DNA of 64,000 nucleotides from contig VMHB01000002.1 in the NCBI GenBank assembly GCA_007378985.1, positions 41,369 to 105,368 of the forward strand, read 5' to 3'. This stretch comes from Parcubacteria group bacterium Greene0714_7. Its GTDB lineage: Bacteria > Patescibacteria > Paceibacteria > UBA9973 > UBA2103. Each line of letters starts with the position of its first letter. The first letter of the stretch is position 1. Made by a program: the position numbers and the translations under genes. The notes beneath the pieces were generated by a model. It was not told where the DNA came from. It saw nothing but the letters and a program-made list of their open reading frames with translations, and made no database searches. Of the stretch, positions 42,528-51,093 are shown piece after piece.

Positions 42528-44264
42528 TTATTCAGATATAACTCGGAGAACTTCCTCAATAGTTGTAACTCCGGTAACTGCCTTGAAAATACCATCCTCC
42601 ACCATCGTAAGCATGCCTTCACGTTTTGCCTGCAGTTCAATCTCATCTGCTGAAACTCTTTTAAGAATAAGCTCTCGTATTTCATGCGTTACTGGCAATA
42701 CCTCATGTATGCCAACACGCCCCATATATCCGTCGGGAGAGACACCGTTTTCTTTTGGCTTAAAAAACGGAATCTCCTTAATGGTTGCCTCTTTGGGAAT
42801 ATGTTTTTCTTCTTTCAAAGTTGCGAGCACTCGATCAATGTCTACTGCCGATTTCAACTGAGCAATTTCCTCTTCAGAAAGAATATACTCAGTGCGGTCT
42901 GACGCTAAGCGACGAACAAGTCTCTGTCCAACAATGACACGGAGCGTTGATACGAGAAGGAATGGCTCGGCCTCCATGTCCATGAGCCGAGGAATAGTCG
43001 CTGCAGCTGAGTTAGTGTGCAAAGTTGAAAGAACGAGGTGTCCAGTGAGTGCTGCATTAATAGCGAGCGATGCTGTTTCAGTGTCGCGAATTTCTCCTAC
43101 CATTATTATGTCGGGATCTTGACGCACCAACGAGCGCAAACCTGACGCAAAAGTAAACCCTATATCTGAGCGCACCTGTGTTTGGTTCACACGAGGCATT
43201 TGATATTCGATAGGATCTTCAATGGTAGAAATATTTACATCAGGAGTGTTTAGAATATCCAAAATCGTATAGAGAGTTGTCGTCTTTCCACTGCCAGTTG
43301 GTCCTGTCATTAAAATCATTCCTGTCGACTGCTTTGAAGCTGCGTGTATTCGCTCTAGTGCAACACCATGGAAACCTAATGATTCGAGAGTAAAACCTCC
43401 ACCGCCTTCTCTAAGTAATCGCATCACAGTCTTTTCTCCAAAATACGTTGGCATCACCGATACACGCAAGGACACTCGCTCTTTATCTGCTTCCATTTTA
43501 AAACGCCCATCTTGCGGAAGACGTTTCTCATCAAGTTTTAAATTGGCCAAAACCTTAATACGTGCCGTTACTCCTGCTGAAATATTTTTTGGCAATTCCA
43601 TTGCGTCATGGAGTATCCCGTCAATGCGATAACGAACTAAAAGCATTTCTTCCAAAGGTTCAATGTGTATGTCGGATGCACCCTGAACAATTGCGTGTCG
43701 GAGGAGCGTATCAACCACCTTTATAACAGGCAGATCATCAGCAAGTTTTTTTAACCCAGCAGTATCTAAGGAGGGATTATCTTCTATTGAAAGTGACGCG
43801 CCTTGAATAATATTGCCAAACTCCTCCTTGAGAGATTTTTGGTACTGCAACAGGGCGCTTTTCAGAGACGCTCCATCAGTAAGGCGAGGCAAAATCTTTA
43901 AGCCAATTTTCTTTTTTATGAAGTTAAGTGGCTCTAAGTCGCCGGTATAGAGCATGGCAACTTCCAACGCATCCGCAGTTTTTTTGTAAGCAATAACATT
44001 ATGCTTGCGAGCGATAGGCTCAGGGATGAGTGAAAGAACTTCAAAATCTATCTTCATGCCGGCAAGAGATATAAAAGGAATGCCAAGTATGTGTGCTTGC
44101 ATACGGCGAAGCTCATCTTCACCAAGTACTCCTCCTGAAACGAGGGCATCACTCAAAGGTTGCCCTGTGTCTTTTGCATCTCGCTCTGCAGCTTCAAAAT
44201 CTTTACGGGATACTAAACCAGAATCAATTATGAATGTTTTTAATTGTGCGTCAGGAACAATCAT
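42528..44264 (-). CDS. pilB: type IV pilus assembly ATPase PilB/GspE
   Basis: 578 residues from ATG 44264. An N-terminal MshEN-type domain (RRMQAHILGIPFISLAGMKI), then the hexameric ATPase: Walker A MTGPTGSGKTTTLY, Asp box ISTIEDPIEYQM, Walker B DPDIIMVGEIRDTETA and the His box GHLVLSTLHTNSAA. The tetracysteine zinc site of many PilB proteins is absent (SDRTEYILSEEEIAQL instead). It powers pilus extension, here probably for DNA uptake or attachment given comEC nearby. First gene of the operon. Confidence 0.96.
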   Translation of the reverse strand: MIVPDAQLKTFIIDSGLVSRKDFEAAERDAKDTGQPLSDALVSGGVLGEDELRRMQAHILGIPFISLAGMKIDFEVLSLIPEPIARKHNVIAYKKTADALEVAMLYTGDLEPLNFIKKKIGLKILPRLTDGASLKSALLQYQKSLKEEFGNIIQGASLSIEDNPSLDTAGLKKLADDLPVIKVVDTLLRHAIVQGASDIHIEPLEEMLLVRYRIDGILHDAMELPKNISAGVTARIKVLANLKLDEKRLPQDGRFKMEADKERVSLRVSVMPTYFGEKTVMRLLREGGGGFTLESLGFHGVALERIHAASKQSTGMILMTGPTGSGKTTTLYTILDILNTPDVNISTIEDPIEYQMPRVNQTQVRSDIGFTFASGLRSLVRQDPDIIMVGEIRDTETASLAINAALTGHLVLSTLHTNSAAATIPRLMDMEAEPFLLVSTLRVIVGQRLVRRLASDRTEYILSEEEIAQLKSAVDIDRVLATLKEEKHIPKEATIKEIPFFKPKENGVSPDGYMGRVGIHEVLPVTHEIRELILKRVSADEIELQAKREGMLTMVEDGIFKAVTGVTTIEEVLRVISE

Positions 44265-44303
44265 TCTTTTATAAGAATAACATCGCGGAGCAGGGTTGAG
44301 CAT

Positions 44304-44516
44304 TTAGTGAATAGGGTTTAGTGGAGGAAAATTGAACTGCTTCAATTTTCCTCCGATCCCGTTTCGGGAACCGCCGATGTTGAGCTGAAGCGAGACAGGC
44401 GGTAGGAGGGCGAAATATTAAAAATAAAATTAAAAATAAAATATCAAGAAGAAAAATTAAAGATAACGCAAAAAAATACCAAAAAGTGGCACTAAAAAAT
44501 GCCTAAGGGGGAGTAC
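44304..44516 (-). other. structured leader upstream of pilB with alternative pairing
   Basis: A perfect 14-bp hairpin (44323-44336 with 44341-44354, loop CTGC) overlaps a three-way junction closed by CCTCC 44350-44354 with GGAGG 44405-44409, holding TCCCG-TTT-CGGGA (44357-44369) and CCGCC/GGCGG (44371-44375 with 44398-44402). CCTCC 44350-44354 can pair with either partner, so the two folds exclude each other. No gene seen here. Confidence 0.45.
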
Positions 44517-44545
44517 TTGACAGAGTGATTTAAGTGTAGTACCCT
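44517..44545 (+). promoter_or_regulatory. promoter of the 113-residue gene
   Basis: TTGACA (44517-44522), 17-nt spacer, TACCCT (44540-44545). Confidence 0.65.
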
Positions 44546-44577
44546 GCGCGAATTAGAAATACAAAGAAATTATATAT

Positions 44578-44919
44578 ATGACTGACATTACTGTTGGTGA
44601 AGGATTCAGATTCGAAAGACCGCAAGTTGCGCGCACCGTACGAAGAACAAATCCCGAACGAAATTTACACACAGGAGACATTCCTACACTTACACACCTT
44701 CCATCTACGCTTGGAAGTAAAGCTCCTGAAGCTCAGAATGTTTCATTGGTGCCATACCTCGGAGATATTATTGGAGCAAATGCAGAGCTGTTGAGAGATG
44801 GATTTGATGGGATTGTAACCCACAAAGAAGTTATTGCATTCGATGTTGCAGCTTGGTTTTCACTGACCTGGGCTGGAAAACTTTGGCGGATAGTTACCCG
44901 ACCTCGAGACCGTTATTAG
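44578..44919 (+). CDS. 113-residue hypothetical protein
   Basis: 113 residues. Starts MTDITVGEGFRFERPQVART; the N-terminal half is polar and Arg/Pro-rich and the C-terminal third is amphipathic with Trp residues (FDVAAWFSLTWAGKLWRIVT). No cysteines, no recognised motif. The C-terminal hydrophobic run might be a membrane-associated helix. It has its own promoter and terminator, so it is a single-gene unit. Confidence 0.6.
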   Translation: MTDITVGEGFRFERPQVARTVRRTNPERNLHTGDIPTLTHLPSTLGSKAPEAQNVSLVPYLGDIIGANAELLRDGFDGIVTHKEVIAFDVAAWFSLTWAGKLWRIVTRPRDRY

Positions 44920-44935
44920 AGATCTTTGGCTCTTT

Positions 44936-44974
44936 TACATCAAAAAAGACACTTAGGGTGTCTTTTTTGATGTA
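44936..44974. terminator. bidirectional terminator
   Basis: 17-bp perfect stem (44936-44952 with 44958-44974), loop TTAGG, with A6 and T6 in the arms. The next -35 box starts 1 nt later. Confidence 0.85.
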
Positions 44975-44975
44975 A

Positions 44976-45004
44976 TTGACAGCGACACCTCCCCGCGCTA
45001 TACT
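44976..45004 (+). promoter_or_regulatory. nusA promoter
   Basis: TTGACA (44976-44981), 17-nt spacer, TATACT (44999-45004), a near-consensus sigma-70 promoter. Confidence 0.8.
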
Positions 45005-45015
45005 TTCGAAGTCAG

Positions 45016-45075
45016 TTTCCCTCCATGGGTCCGCGTAGCGGGCCTCTTTTTTTACCAAAATGGAGAGAAATTGAA
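45016..45075 (+). promoter_or_regulatory. terminator-like attenuator in the nusA leader
   Basis: GGTCCGC-GTA-GCGGGCC (45028-45044) followed by TCTTTTTTT forms an intrinsic terminator about 20-45 nt after the predicted start of transcription. Flanking TTTCCCTCCAT and ATGGAGAGAAA are near complementary and could form an outer stem. Suggests attenuation of nusA. Confidence 0.55.
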
Positions 45076-45117
45076 GCTTTCTTATCCCTAAACGCTAGTC
45101 ACTAACCCCTAACTAAT

Positions 45118-46368
45118 ATGTTTGACCTAAAAACAATAAACCTCGTCATTGAACAACTCTCCGAAGAGCGAGGTATCCCTCGTGACAAAATGATAGAAGC
45201 CATTGAAGGTGCTGTTGCAACTGCCTATAAGCGTGAGTACGGAAAGCGTGACCAAATAGTTCGCGCACATTTTGATATTTCAACGGGTGGTGTCGATTTC
45301 TACCAAGTAAAAATGGTTGTCGCACCTGAAGAAGTTCGTATGGATGGCGATGAGTCTCCAGTAGAAGAAGGCGACGATCGTCCTCATTATAATGAAGAGC
45401 GCTTCCTTTTCCTTGAAGATGCAAAAAGAATTAAAAGAGATGTTGCTGTAGGTGATGAACTCATATTTCCTCTAGAAAAAAAGACTGACTTCGGACGCAT
45501 CGCTGCACAAACAGCAAAACAGGTCATTATGCAGAAAATTCGTGAAGCAGAACGAGCTTCAGTTGTTGAAGAATACGGCGGAAAAGAAGGCGATATCGTT
45601 CACGGTATTGTGCAACGCATTGAGCGTGGAAACCTGTATGTCGACTTGGGTCGTGCAACGGGCATCATGCCATACCACGAGCAAATCCCCGGTGAGCGAT
45701 ATCGCGCTGGTGAGCGTGTTCGCGCATACCTCTTCTCAGTTGAAGAAGGGGTGCGTGGAGTATTCTTGCGTTTGTCCCGAGCACATCCAAAATTCTTGGA
45801 AAAACTTTTTGAACTTGAAGTACCTGAAATCGCAAGTGGTGCAGTTGTCATAAAAGCAATTGCTCGTGAAGCTGGCGGTCGCTCAAAAGTTGCCGTACAC
45901 GCAACTGATTCACGCATCGACCCAGTTGGCGCACTCGTCGGTCAGAGAGGTGTTCGTGTTTCAACAGTCATGAGTGAACTCGGAGGTGAACGCATCGACA
46001 TCATCGAGTGGTCAGAAGAAATAAAACAATTTATTGAAGACGCACTCTCCCCTGCCCAAATTCTTTCAATTGAACTTGATGAAGAAACACACCGTGCAGT
46101 TGCTGAAGTCTCTGAGGATCAGCAATCACTTGCAATCGGTCGCGGTGGTCAAAATGTACGCCTCGCAGCTAAGCTCACTGGCTGGTCAATCGATATCCGT
46201 CCTGTTGGCGGAACAGCAGTAGAGGTGAGCGAAAATGAAGGTGGCAGAGTCGTACTATCAGCAGAAGAAGAACTCTCTTCTGCTGAAGATAAAGAGGTTG
46301 GTGAGGCAGAAGCCGAAGCAATCGAAGAAGCTCCCATTGAGCAATCAGTAGAAAAAGCTGACGCGTAA
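45118..46368 (+). CDS. nusA: transcription termination/antitermination factor NusA
   Basis: 416 residues. NusA binds RNA polymerase and RNA and modulates pausing, termination and antitermination. The N-terminal polymerase-binding domain is about 1-140 (REYGKRDQIVRAHFDISTGG), then an S1 domain (GDIVHGIVQRIERGNLYVDL), and two KH domains (VGALVGQRGVRVSTVMSELG and IGRGGQNVRLAAKLTGWSID). The last about 45 residues are a Glu/Ala acidic tail. The leader contains a terminator-like hairpin, which would suit autoregulation by NusA itself (inference). Confidence 0.97.
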   Translation: MFDLKTINLVIEQLSEERGIPRDKMIEAIEGAVATAYKREYGKRDQIVRAHFDISTGGVDFYQVKMVVAPEEVRMDGDESPVEEGDDRPHYNEERFLFLEDAKRIKRDVAVGDELIFPLEKKTDFGRIAAQTAKQVIMQKIREAERASVVEEYGGKEGDIVHGIVQRIERGNLYVDLGRATGIMPYHEQIPGERYRAGERVRAYLFSVEEGVRGVFLRLSRAHPKFLEKLFELEVPEIASGAVVIKAIAREAGGRSKVAVHATDSRIDPVGALVGQRGVRVSTVMSELGGERIDIIEWSEEIKQFIEDALSPAQILSIELDEETHRAVAEVSEDQQSLAIGRGGQNVRLAAKLTGWSIDIRPVGGTAVEVSENEGGRVVLSAEEELSSAEDKEVGEAEAEAIEEAPIEQSVEKADA

Positions 46369-46414
46369 TTCTTGATACACTAAACTCTATACCCTAATCA
46401 CTAAAACCTAATTT

Positions 46415-46945
46415 ATGAATCTTTGGCACGACATAGACCCAGGTACTGCAGACGAGATAAATGTCATTATTGAAGTTCCTAAGGGTTCACACAATAAATA
46501 CGAGATCGATAAAGAAACAGGACTCATTAAACTTGATCGAGCGAACTACTCATCCGCCCCATATCCAGTTGACTACGGTTTTGTACCAAAGACACTCTGG
46601 GATGATGGCGATGCACTCGATGTTATGGTGCTTTCTACCTTTCCTATTCACCCTGGCATTCTTGTAAAAGTACGCCCTGTAGCAGTCATGGAAATGATTG
46701 ACGATGGCGAATCAGATTTCAAAGTACTCGGAGTGCCTGTGAAAGATAAGCGCTGGGACGAGGTGAAAGACCTTGCTGATGTAAACAAGCACACCATCAA
46801 AGAAATCCAACACTTTTTCGAGACATACAAACAGCTCAAAGGAAAAGAAAACGTTGTTGATATCCAAGGGTTTAAAGGAGCAAAAGAAGCGAAGGAAGCA
46901 TTTGCAAAATCCTTGGGACTCTACAAAGAAAAGTTCCCCGCATAG
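46415..46945 (+). CDS. ppa: inorganic pyrophosphatase (family I)
   Basis: 176 residues, usual length. Hydrolyses pyrophosphate from biosynthesis. The metal-binding signature DDGDALDVMVLS is present, with IIEVPKGSHNKYEIDKETG near the N-terminus and YPVDYGFVPKTLWDD. Cytoplasmic. It follows nusA after 46 nt of a CTAAACTC-type tract and ends at a strong terminator. Confidence 0.97.
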   Translation: MNLWHDIDPGTADEINVIIEVPKGSHNKYEIDKETGLIKLDRANYSSAPYPVDYGFVPKTLWDDGDALDVMVLSTFPIHPGILVKVRPVAVMEMIDDGESDFKVLGVPVKDKRWDEVKDLADVNKHTIKEIQHFFETYKQLKGKENVVDIQGFKGAKEAKEAFAKSLGLYKEKFPA

Positions 46946-46949
46946 CCTC

Positions 46950-46987
46950 AAAATCCCCGCTTTTCTCTAGAGAAAAGCGGGGATTTT
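46950..46987. terminator. bidirectional terminator after ppa
   Basis: 38-nt perfect palindrome with GC core CCCCGC/GCGGGG and A4/T4 ends. Confidence 0.85.
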
Positions 46988-47089
46988 GATTTTTTACTTC
47001 CCAACATCCTTGAGGGTTATATACTATATAAAAGACATTCAAATAAATATTTGGATGATGTCGTTGTAAAAACTAATCATTAAATCACT

Positions 47090-47857
47090 ATGAAACGCAC
47101 ATGGACATATAACGCACTCACTCTCATGGCAGTAGTGCTCGCCCTCGGCTCTGCAACAGTCGCATTTGCAGAAACACCTACTCGACCTCTACCAAGAGTA
47201 GAGTCTGCAAAGGCATACTTGGATAATTTAGGGAATAATCAAAAAACAGACCCTCGAGCTGGCTACACTGATCCAGTAAGACCCGATCGACCAACTGTAG
47301 GAGTACCTCCTCGCCCAATGTTGCCTCGTGCTTCAACAACACCAATTCGTGATCGCATGGATGATCGTGCTGGTTCAAGTACTCGCCCAGTAGTACGACC
47401 TGGAATTGCCTCTACAACTCGACCTGGGAATATGAGCACTACTACCCGCGAACGCAGTGAACAAAGAATCAAAGAGGCGATGAAGCGCCTTGCAGAAAGA
47501 CTCCTCGCTGTCATTCATCGACTGGAAGAAATCATCGTACGCATTGAATCGCGTGCCACAAAAATAGATCAGGCAGGCGGAAACACCACTGACGCACGAG
47601 CTGACATAGCAATTGCAAAAACTGAAATAGCCGCAGCAAAACAAGACCTTGGGGCCATACAAGCGGCAGCGGTAAGTATATTGAACGCATCCAACATGGC
47701 AGCTGTATCAGCAAGTCTCGCCCCTATCCGCACCACTACAGATAGTGCGCAGATGCATATAAAGAAAGCGCGTGAAGCAATTCAAAGCGCAGTAAAGAAG
47801 CTTGGTGTAGCAGCTCGTGCTATCCGCCAAAACGCAACCACAACGCCAAGAATATAA
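47090..47857 (+). CDS. secreted coiled-coil/helical protein
   Basis: 255 residues. A signal peptide covers about 1-27 (MKRTWTYNALTLMAVVLALG, cleavage after AFA). A Pro/Arg/Thr-rich linker (about 30-120) follows, then a helical part (KRLAERLLAVIHRLEEIIVR, ARADIAIAKTEIAAAKQDLG, AREAIQSAVKKLGVAARAIR). This pattern of amphipathic helices is common in CPR exported proteins of unknown function. No anchor. Probably periplasm/surface located. Confidence 0.75.
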   Translation: MKRTWTYNALTLMAVVLALGSATVAFAETPTRPLPRVESAKAYLDNLGNNQKTDPRAGYTDPVRPDRPTVGVPPRPMLPRASTTPIRDRMDDRAGSSTRPVVRPGIASTTRPGNMSTTTRERSEQRIKEAMKRLAERLLAVIHRLEEIIVRIESRATKIDQAGGNTTDARADIAIAKTEIAAAKQDLGAIQAAAVSILNASNMAAVSASLAPIRTTTDSAQMHIKKAREAIQSAVKKLGVAARAIRQNATTTPRI

Positions 47858-47884
47858 ATTCTTTTTAAAAACTAAAATAAAAAT

Positions 47885-48238
47885 ATGGACACAAACGAAG
47901 CTACTCAAACTCCTCCTCCAACCTCGACACCATCAACCGAAATGCCAAAGAAAAGTACTATGGCTATTGGTCCAATTGCCGTCATTGTGATTATCGTGGG
48001 CATCCTTGCAGCAGGAGCTTGGTACTTCTTGAATCAGAGTCTTGAAAAACTATCAGTTGATGCACCAGCTGGCACCGTTGAAGAACTTCAAACATCTAAC
48101 GATCCCGATGTGCAAGCTGCTTTAAGTCAGAGCTCATCAGATGAATTAGACAGCATTGAAGCTGACATCAATGCCACTGATTTTTCAGGCATTGAAAGCT
48201 CTGCTGCCGCAGTAAACGGAGGAGCAAGTGCTCAGTAA
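47885..48238 (+). CDS. single-pass membrane protein
   Basis: 117 residues. A Thr/Pro-rich cytosolic start, one membrane helix at about 31-50 (IGPIAVIVIIVGILAAGAWY), then an acidic Ser/Glu/Asp-rich exterior part. No recognised domain. It follows the secreted helical protein by 27 nt and is closed by a terminator, so the two are likely one unit and may work together (inference). Confidence 0.7.
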   Translation: MDTNEATQTPPPTSTPSTEMPKKSTMAIGPIAVIVIIVGILAAGAWYFLNQSLEKLSVDAPAGTVEELQTSNDPDVQAALSQSSSDELDSIEADINATDFSGIESSAAAVNGGASAQ

Positions 48239-48255
48239 TAACTAATCACTTCGCC

Positions 48256-48290
48256 AAAAGCCCACTCTCAATGCCTGAGAGCGGGCTTTT
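48256..48290. terminator. terminator after the single-pass protein gene
   Basis: AAAAGCCC and CTCTCA pair with TGAGAG and GGGCTTTT around an ATGCC loop, with one mismatch. The downstream tig promoter starts at its right end. Confidence 0.8.
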
Positions 48291-48316
48291 GCTTTACACT
48301 TCTAATGCGTTAGGAT
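48289..48316 (+). promoter_or_regulatory. tig promoter, leaderless type
   Basis: TTGCTT (48289-48294), 16-nt spacer, TAGGAT (48311-48316), placing the transcript start within 2 nt of ATG 48325. Confidence 0.5.
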
Positions 48317-48324
48317 AGACACTT

Positions 48325-49298
48325 ATGCAAACAAAAAAAGACATCGTGAAATAACATTGCCAGGCTTCCGCAAAGGTACAGCGCCAATTGAAAAGGTGCG
48401 CGAGCATGTAGGAGAAAAAGTCCTCTGGAGGGAAGCCGCGGAAGATGCACTGAAATCAAAAGTGGAAGAATTACTAAAAGAACATGCGGTTATGCCAATC
48501 ATGCCCGTTGCCGCAACCTTAGGCGCTTCTGACATAGATACTGATGTTCCCTTTGAAATCGTTGCTATCGTTGCACCAAGTTGTTCAATTGAGAACTTCA
48601 AAGATGTTGCAAAAAAAGCATCTGCCAAACTCCCTGCCCTCGATGAAGAGAAGGAACAAGAAGCAGCCCTTCAGGCACTTCGCATGCAAGCAAGGCAAAT
48701 GACGCAGTCCACGGGAGACGCAACCACCACCCTCTCTGACGACGAGGCAAAGAAGCTTGGCTTTGAAAATTCACTCGCTGTTGAGCACTTCCTCAAAGAA
48801 GAATCAGTGCGTGCCGTGAAAGAGCGCGAACTTCAAAAGAAAAGAGGCGCTATAGCGGAAGCGCTGATTGAAAAAGCATCATGCGCTATTCCTAAACTTA
48901 TAATAGGCGAAGAAGCGGGAGCGCTCTTGGACGCAACGAAACGCGATGTTGCAGCGCAAGGCGTTCCTTTCAATGACTACCTAAAGCGCATCGGCAAAAC
49001 TGAAGATACCATTCGTGCAGAACTCCAAGTTCCTGCAGAAAAGCGTGTTGCTCTCGATCTTATTTTCGGTGAGATAGCCCGTGCTGAAAAAATAGAAGCT
49101 GACTCGAAAGATGAAGAACGACTTGCGCACGCACTCATTGAGCAAGGCGTGGAACACGGCCGTGCACATCAGTATGTCCGTGCAACAGTAATGCGAGAAA
49201 AAGTCTGGGAACTCCTTGGCGCTCGCTCAATTTCAAAAGAACCAATCGATATCATTGAAACCCCAGAAGAAAAACCTACGGAAACTCCTAAGAGCTAA
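48325..49298 (+). CDS. tig: trigger factor-like chaperone, PPIase domain absent, frameshift near the start
   Basis: The conserved frame begins LPGFRKGTAPIEKVREHVGE (TTG at 48357) and runs 313 codons. Trigger factor binds the ribosome at L23 and nascent chains. The ribosome-binding GFRKG loop and C-terminal helical arms (EEESV..., DLIFGEIARAEKIEAD) are present; the FKBP domain is missing. The first about 30 residues normally before GFRKG are lost. ATG 48325, placed where a leaderless transcript would begin, opens a frame that ends after nine codons. A -1 shift in the seven-A run 48333-48339 would join it to KRHREITLPGFRKG. Confidence 0.7.
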
Positions 49299-49535
49299 CG
49301 CTATAAAGATGTCCTTGGACATCTGAGTCGATGCCAGTCTCTGCATCGACTACACCACCACCTTAGAGGAAAAGGTATAGGCTGTTCTGCTACATGCGTG
49401 GATAATGCTTCTCGCTTCATATGTGGCTAGTATATTGAGCAATCTTTTTTTGTCAATCTATATTTTCAATATATATTTGAAATACATATTTAAAATATGA
49501 TTGATTCGGTATTCACATTTTTCTGTTAATTTTTA
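49299..49535. other. AT-rich intergenic region between tig and the TrmB-type gene
   Basis: No gene seen. Two hairpins follow tig: AGATGTCC/GGACATCT (49310-49327) and GTCGATGC/GCATCGAC (about 49330-49352). Then an AT-rich part (49450-49500) with ATATTTTCAA and TATTTGAAAT as inverted partners, a possible operator of the downstream regulator. Confidence 0.4.
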
Positions 49536-49565
49536 TTGACACAATTTGAGTAATAAGAATATAAT
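49536..49565 (+). promoter_or_regulatory. promoter giving a leaderless mRNA for the TrmB-type regulator
   Basis: TTGACA (49536-49541), 18-nt spacer, TATAAT (49560-49565). The ATG is 6 nt downstream of the -10 box, so transcription should start at or next to the start codon. Confidence 0.75.
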
Positions 49566-49571
49566 GGAAAT

Positions 49572-50381
49572 ATGAAAAAACCAGTCGATAATCTCACCGG
49601 AAAATTGATTTCCTTTGGCCTCTCAGAGAAAGAAGCCTCTGTGTATATCGCCCTCCTAACTATTGATAGAGGTACCGTTGCGCAGACATCGCGTAAGGCA
49701 AATGTTAATCGAGCCACTACCTATGTGATCCTTGATTCACTCATCAATAAAGGGCTCGCGAGCATGTCAGGGAAAAAACCGAAGCAAGAATACTACGCAG
49801 AGTCTCCCGATAAACTTGCAACATACCTAGAGAAGCAAGCTGAAGAATCTACCCGGGCTGCTGAGAAAGCTAAGGAATTTGCATCTGAGCTTAAGCTAAT
49901 ACAAAAATCTGCAACTCGACCTCAAATTAAGTTTTATGAAGGAATCGAAGGCTTGCGGTATGTTTTTGAAGATAGTTTAAAGGCAGAGTCGGACAATATA
50001 ATCGCTTTCTCCTCTATTGAAGATCAGCATTCCGTCATAAAAGGATACTTTCCAGAATACTACCGACGACGCGCTAAGAGAAAATTATTTATGCGCGCGA
50101 TATTCCCGCAGACCTCAATGGGAATAGAGCGGGCAAAAAAAGACCCCGAAGAATATCGTGAATCAGTGTTTGTTCCAGCTGATCAATTTGGCTTTCATCC
50201 CGCAATCAATGTATATGACAACAAAGTCATGATCGCTTCATGGCGAGAAAAACTCGGCATCATTATAGAGAGCGCAGAGATTGCTGACGCCATGAAAAAA
50301 ATCTTTGAGCTGGCGTGGGCGGAAGCAAAACGACTCGACAAACAATCTGGACTTGGCGTGAAAAATGAAGCTGGAGTATAG
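49572..50381 (+). CDS. TrmB family transcriptional regulator
   Basis: 269 residues. The N-terminal winged HTH is typical of TrmB: LISFGLSEKEASVYIALLTI, TSRKANVNRATTYVILDSLI, then a coiled linker (LEKQAEESTRAAEKAKEFAS) and an effector-like C-terminal domain (YEGIEGLRYVFEDSLKAESD). TrmB proteins mainly sense sugars in archaea; some are in CPR. Effector unknown. It overlaps no other gene; its stop lies 11 nt before the clpP start, so clpP may be in the same unit. Confidence 0.85.
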   Translation: MKKPVDNLTGKLISFGLSEKEASVYIALLTIDRGTVAQTSRKANVNRATTYVILDSLINKGLASMSGKKPKQEYYAESPDKLATYLEKQAEESTRAAEKAKEFASELKLIQKSATRPQIKFYEGIEGLRYVFEDSLKAESDNIIAFSSIEDQHSVIKGYFPEYYRRRAKRKLFMRAIFPQTSMGIERAKKDPEEYRESVFVPADQFGFHPAINVYDNKVMIASWREKLGIIIESAEIADAMKKIFELAWAEAKRLDKQSGLGVKNEAGV

Positions 50382-50391
50382 TGAGGACACT

Positions 50392-51006
50392 ATGACGAAC
50401 AAAAAAACACAAACCCCTTCAAACAGTGTCATCCCAATGGTCATTGAAAAAACCGCTCTCGGTGAACGTGCGTATGACATCTACTCGCGCCTTCTAAAAG
50501 AGCGCATTGTTTTCTTGGGAGGTCCAATTGATGACTACACTGCGAACCTTGTTATTGCTCAACTTCTTTTCCTTGAAGCGGAAGATCCAAAAAAAGATGT
50601 GTTCCTTTATATAAACTCTCCGGGTGGCTCAGTATCTGCAGGCTTGGCAATCTTGGACACCATGAATTATGTGAAGCCAGACATCGCAACGGTGTGCGTT
50701 GGTATTGCTGCTTCTGCTGCCGCTGTCATTCTTTCAGCTGGTAAAAAAGGCAAGCGCTTCACCCTTCCAAACTCAGAAGTAATGATTCACCAGGTTATGG
50801 GTGGCGTAGAAGGACAAGCAACAGATATTGCAATCGCTGCAAAGCACATTCTCCGCACCAAGGAAAACCTCACGAAGATACTCGCAAAGAACACAGGGAA
50901 AACATACGAGGAAGTCGAGAGAGATGCGGAGCGTGATTATTGGATGACATCGGAAGAAGCTAAGAAGTACGGCATCATTGATTCTATTTATAAGAAAGGG
51001 TCTTAG
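50392..51006 (+). CDS. clpP: ATP-dependent Clp protease proteolytic subunit
   Basis: 204 residues from ATG 50392; an in-frame start at 50365 lies inside the preceding gene. Forms the tetradecameric peptidase of the Clp system. Catalytic residues: Ser108 in GIAASAAAVILSAG, His133 in MIHQVMGG and Asp182 in ERDYWMTSEEA. INSPGGSVSAGLAI is also diagnostic. The Ser motif lacks the usual Met (GIAASA for GQAASM). Length is normal with a short N-terminal tail. Confidence 0.96.
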   Translation: MTNKKTQTPSNSVIPMVIEKTALGERAYDIYSRLLKERIVFLGGPIDDYTANLVIAQLLFLEAEDPKKDVFLYINSPGGSVSAGLAILDTMNYVKPDIATVCVGIAASAAAVILSAGKKGKRFTLPNSEVMIHQVMGGVEGQATDIAIAAKHILRTKENLTKILAKNTGKTYEEVERDAERDYWMTSEEAKKYGIIDSIYKKGS

Positions 51007-51034
51007 GCAGAGAATTAATTTCTAGAAACTAGCC

Positions 51035-51084
51035 TACACTAATACAAAATCCCCGCCTATAGGCGGGGATTTTGTATTAGTGTA
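51035..51084. terminator. long bidirectional terminator after clpP
   Basis: A perfect 23-bp stem (51035-51057 with 51062-51084), loop TATA, GC core CCCCGCC/GGCGGGG. It separates clpP from the convergent small gene. Confidence 0.9.
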
Positions 51085-51093
51085 ATTGTTTTA

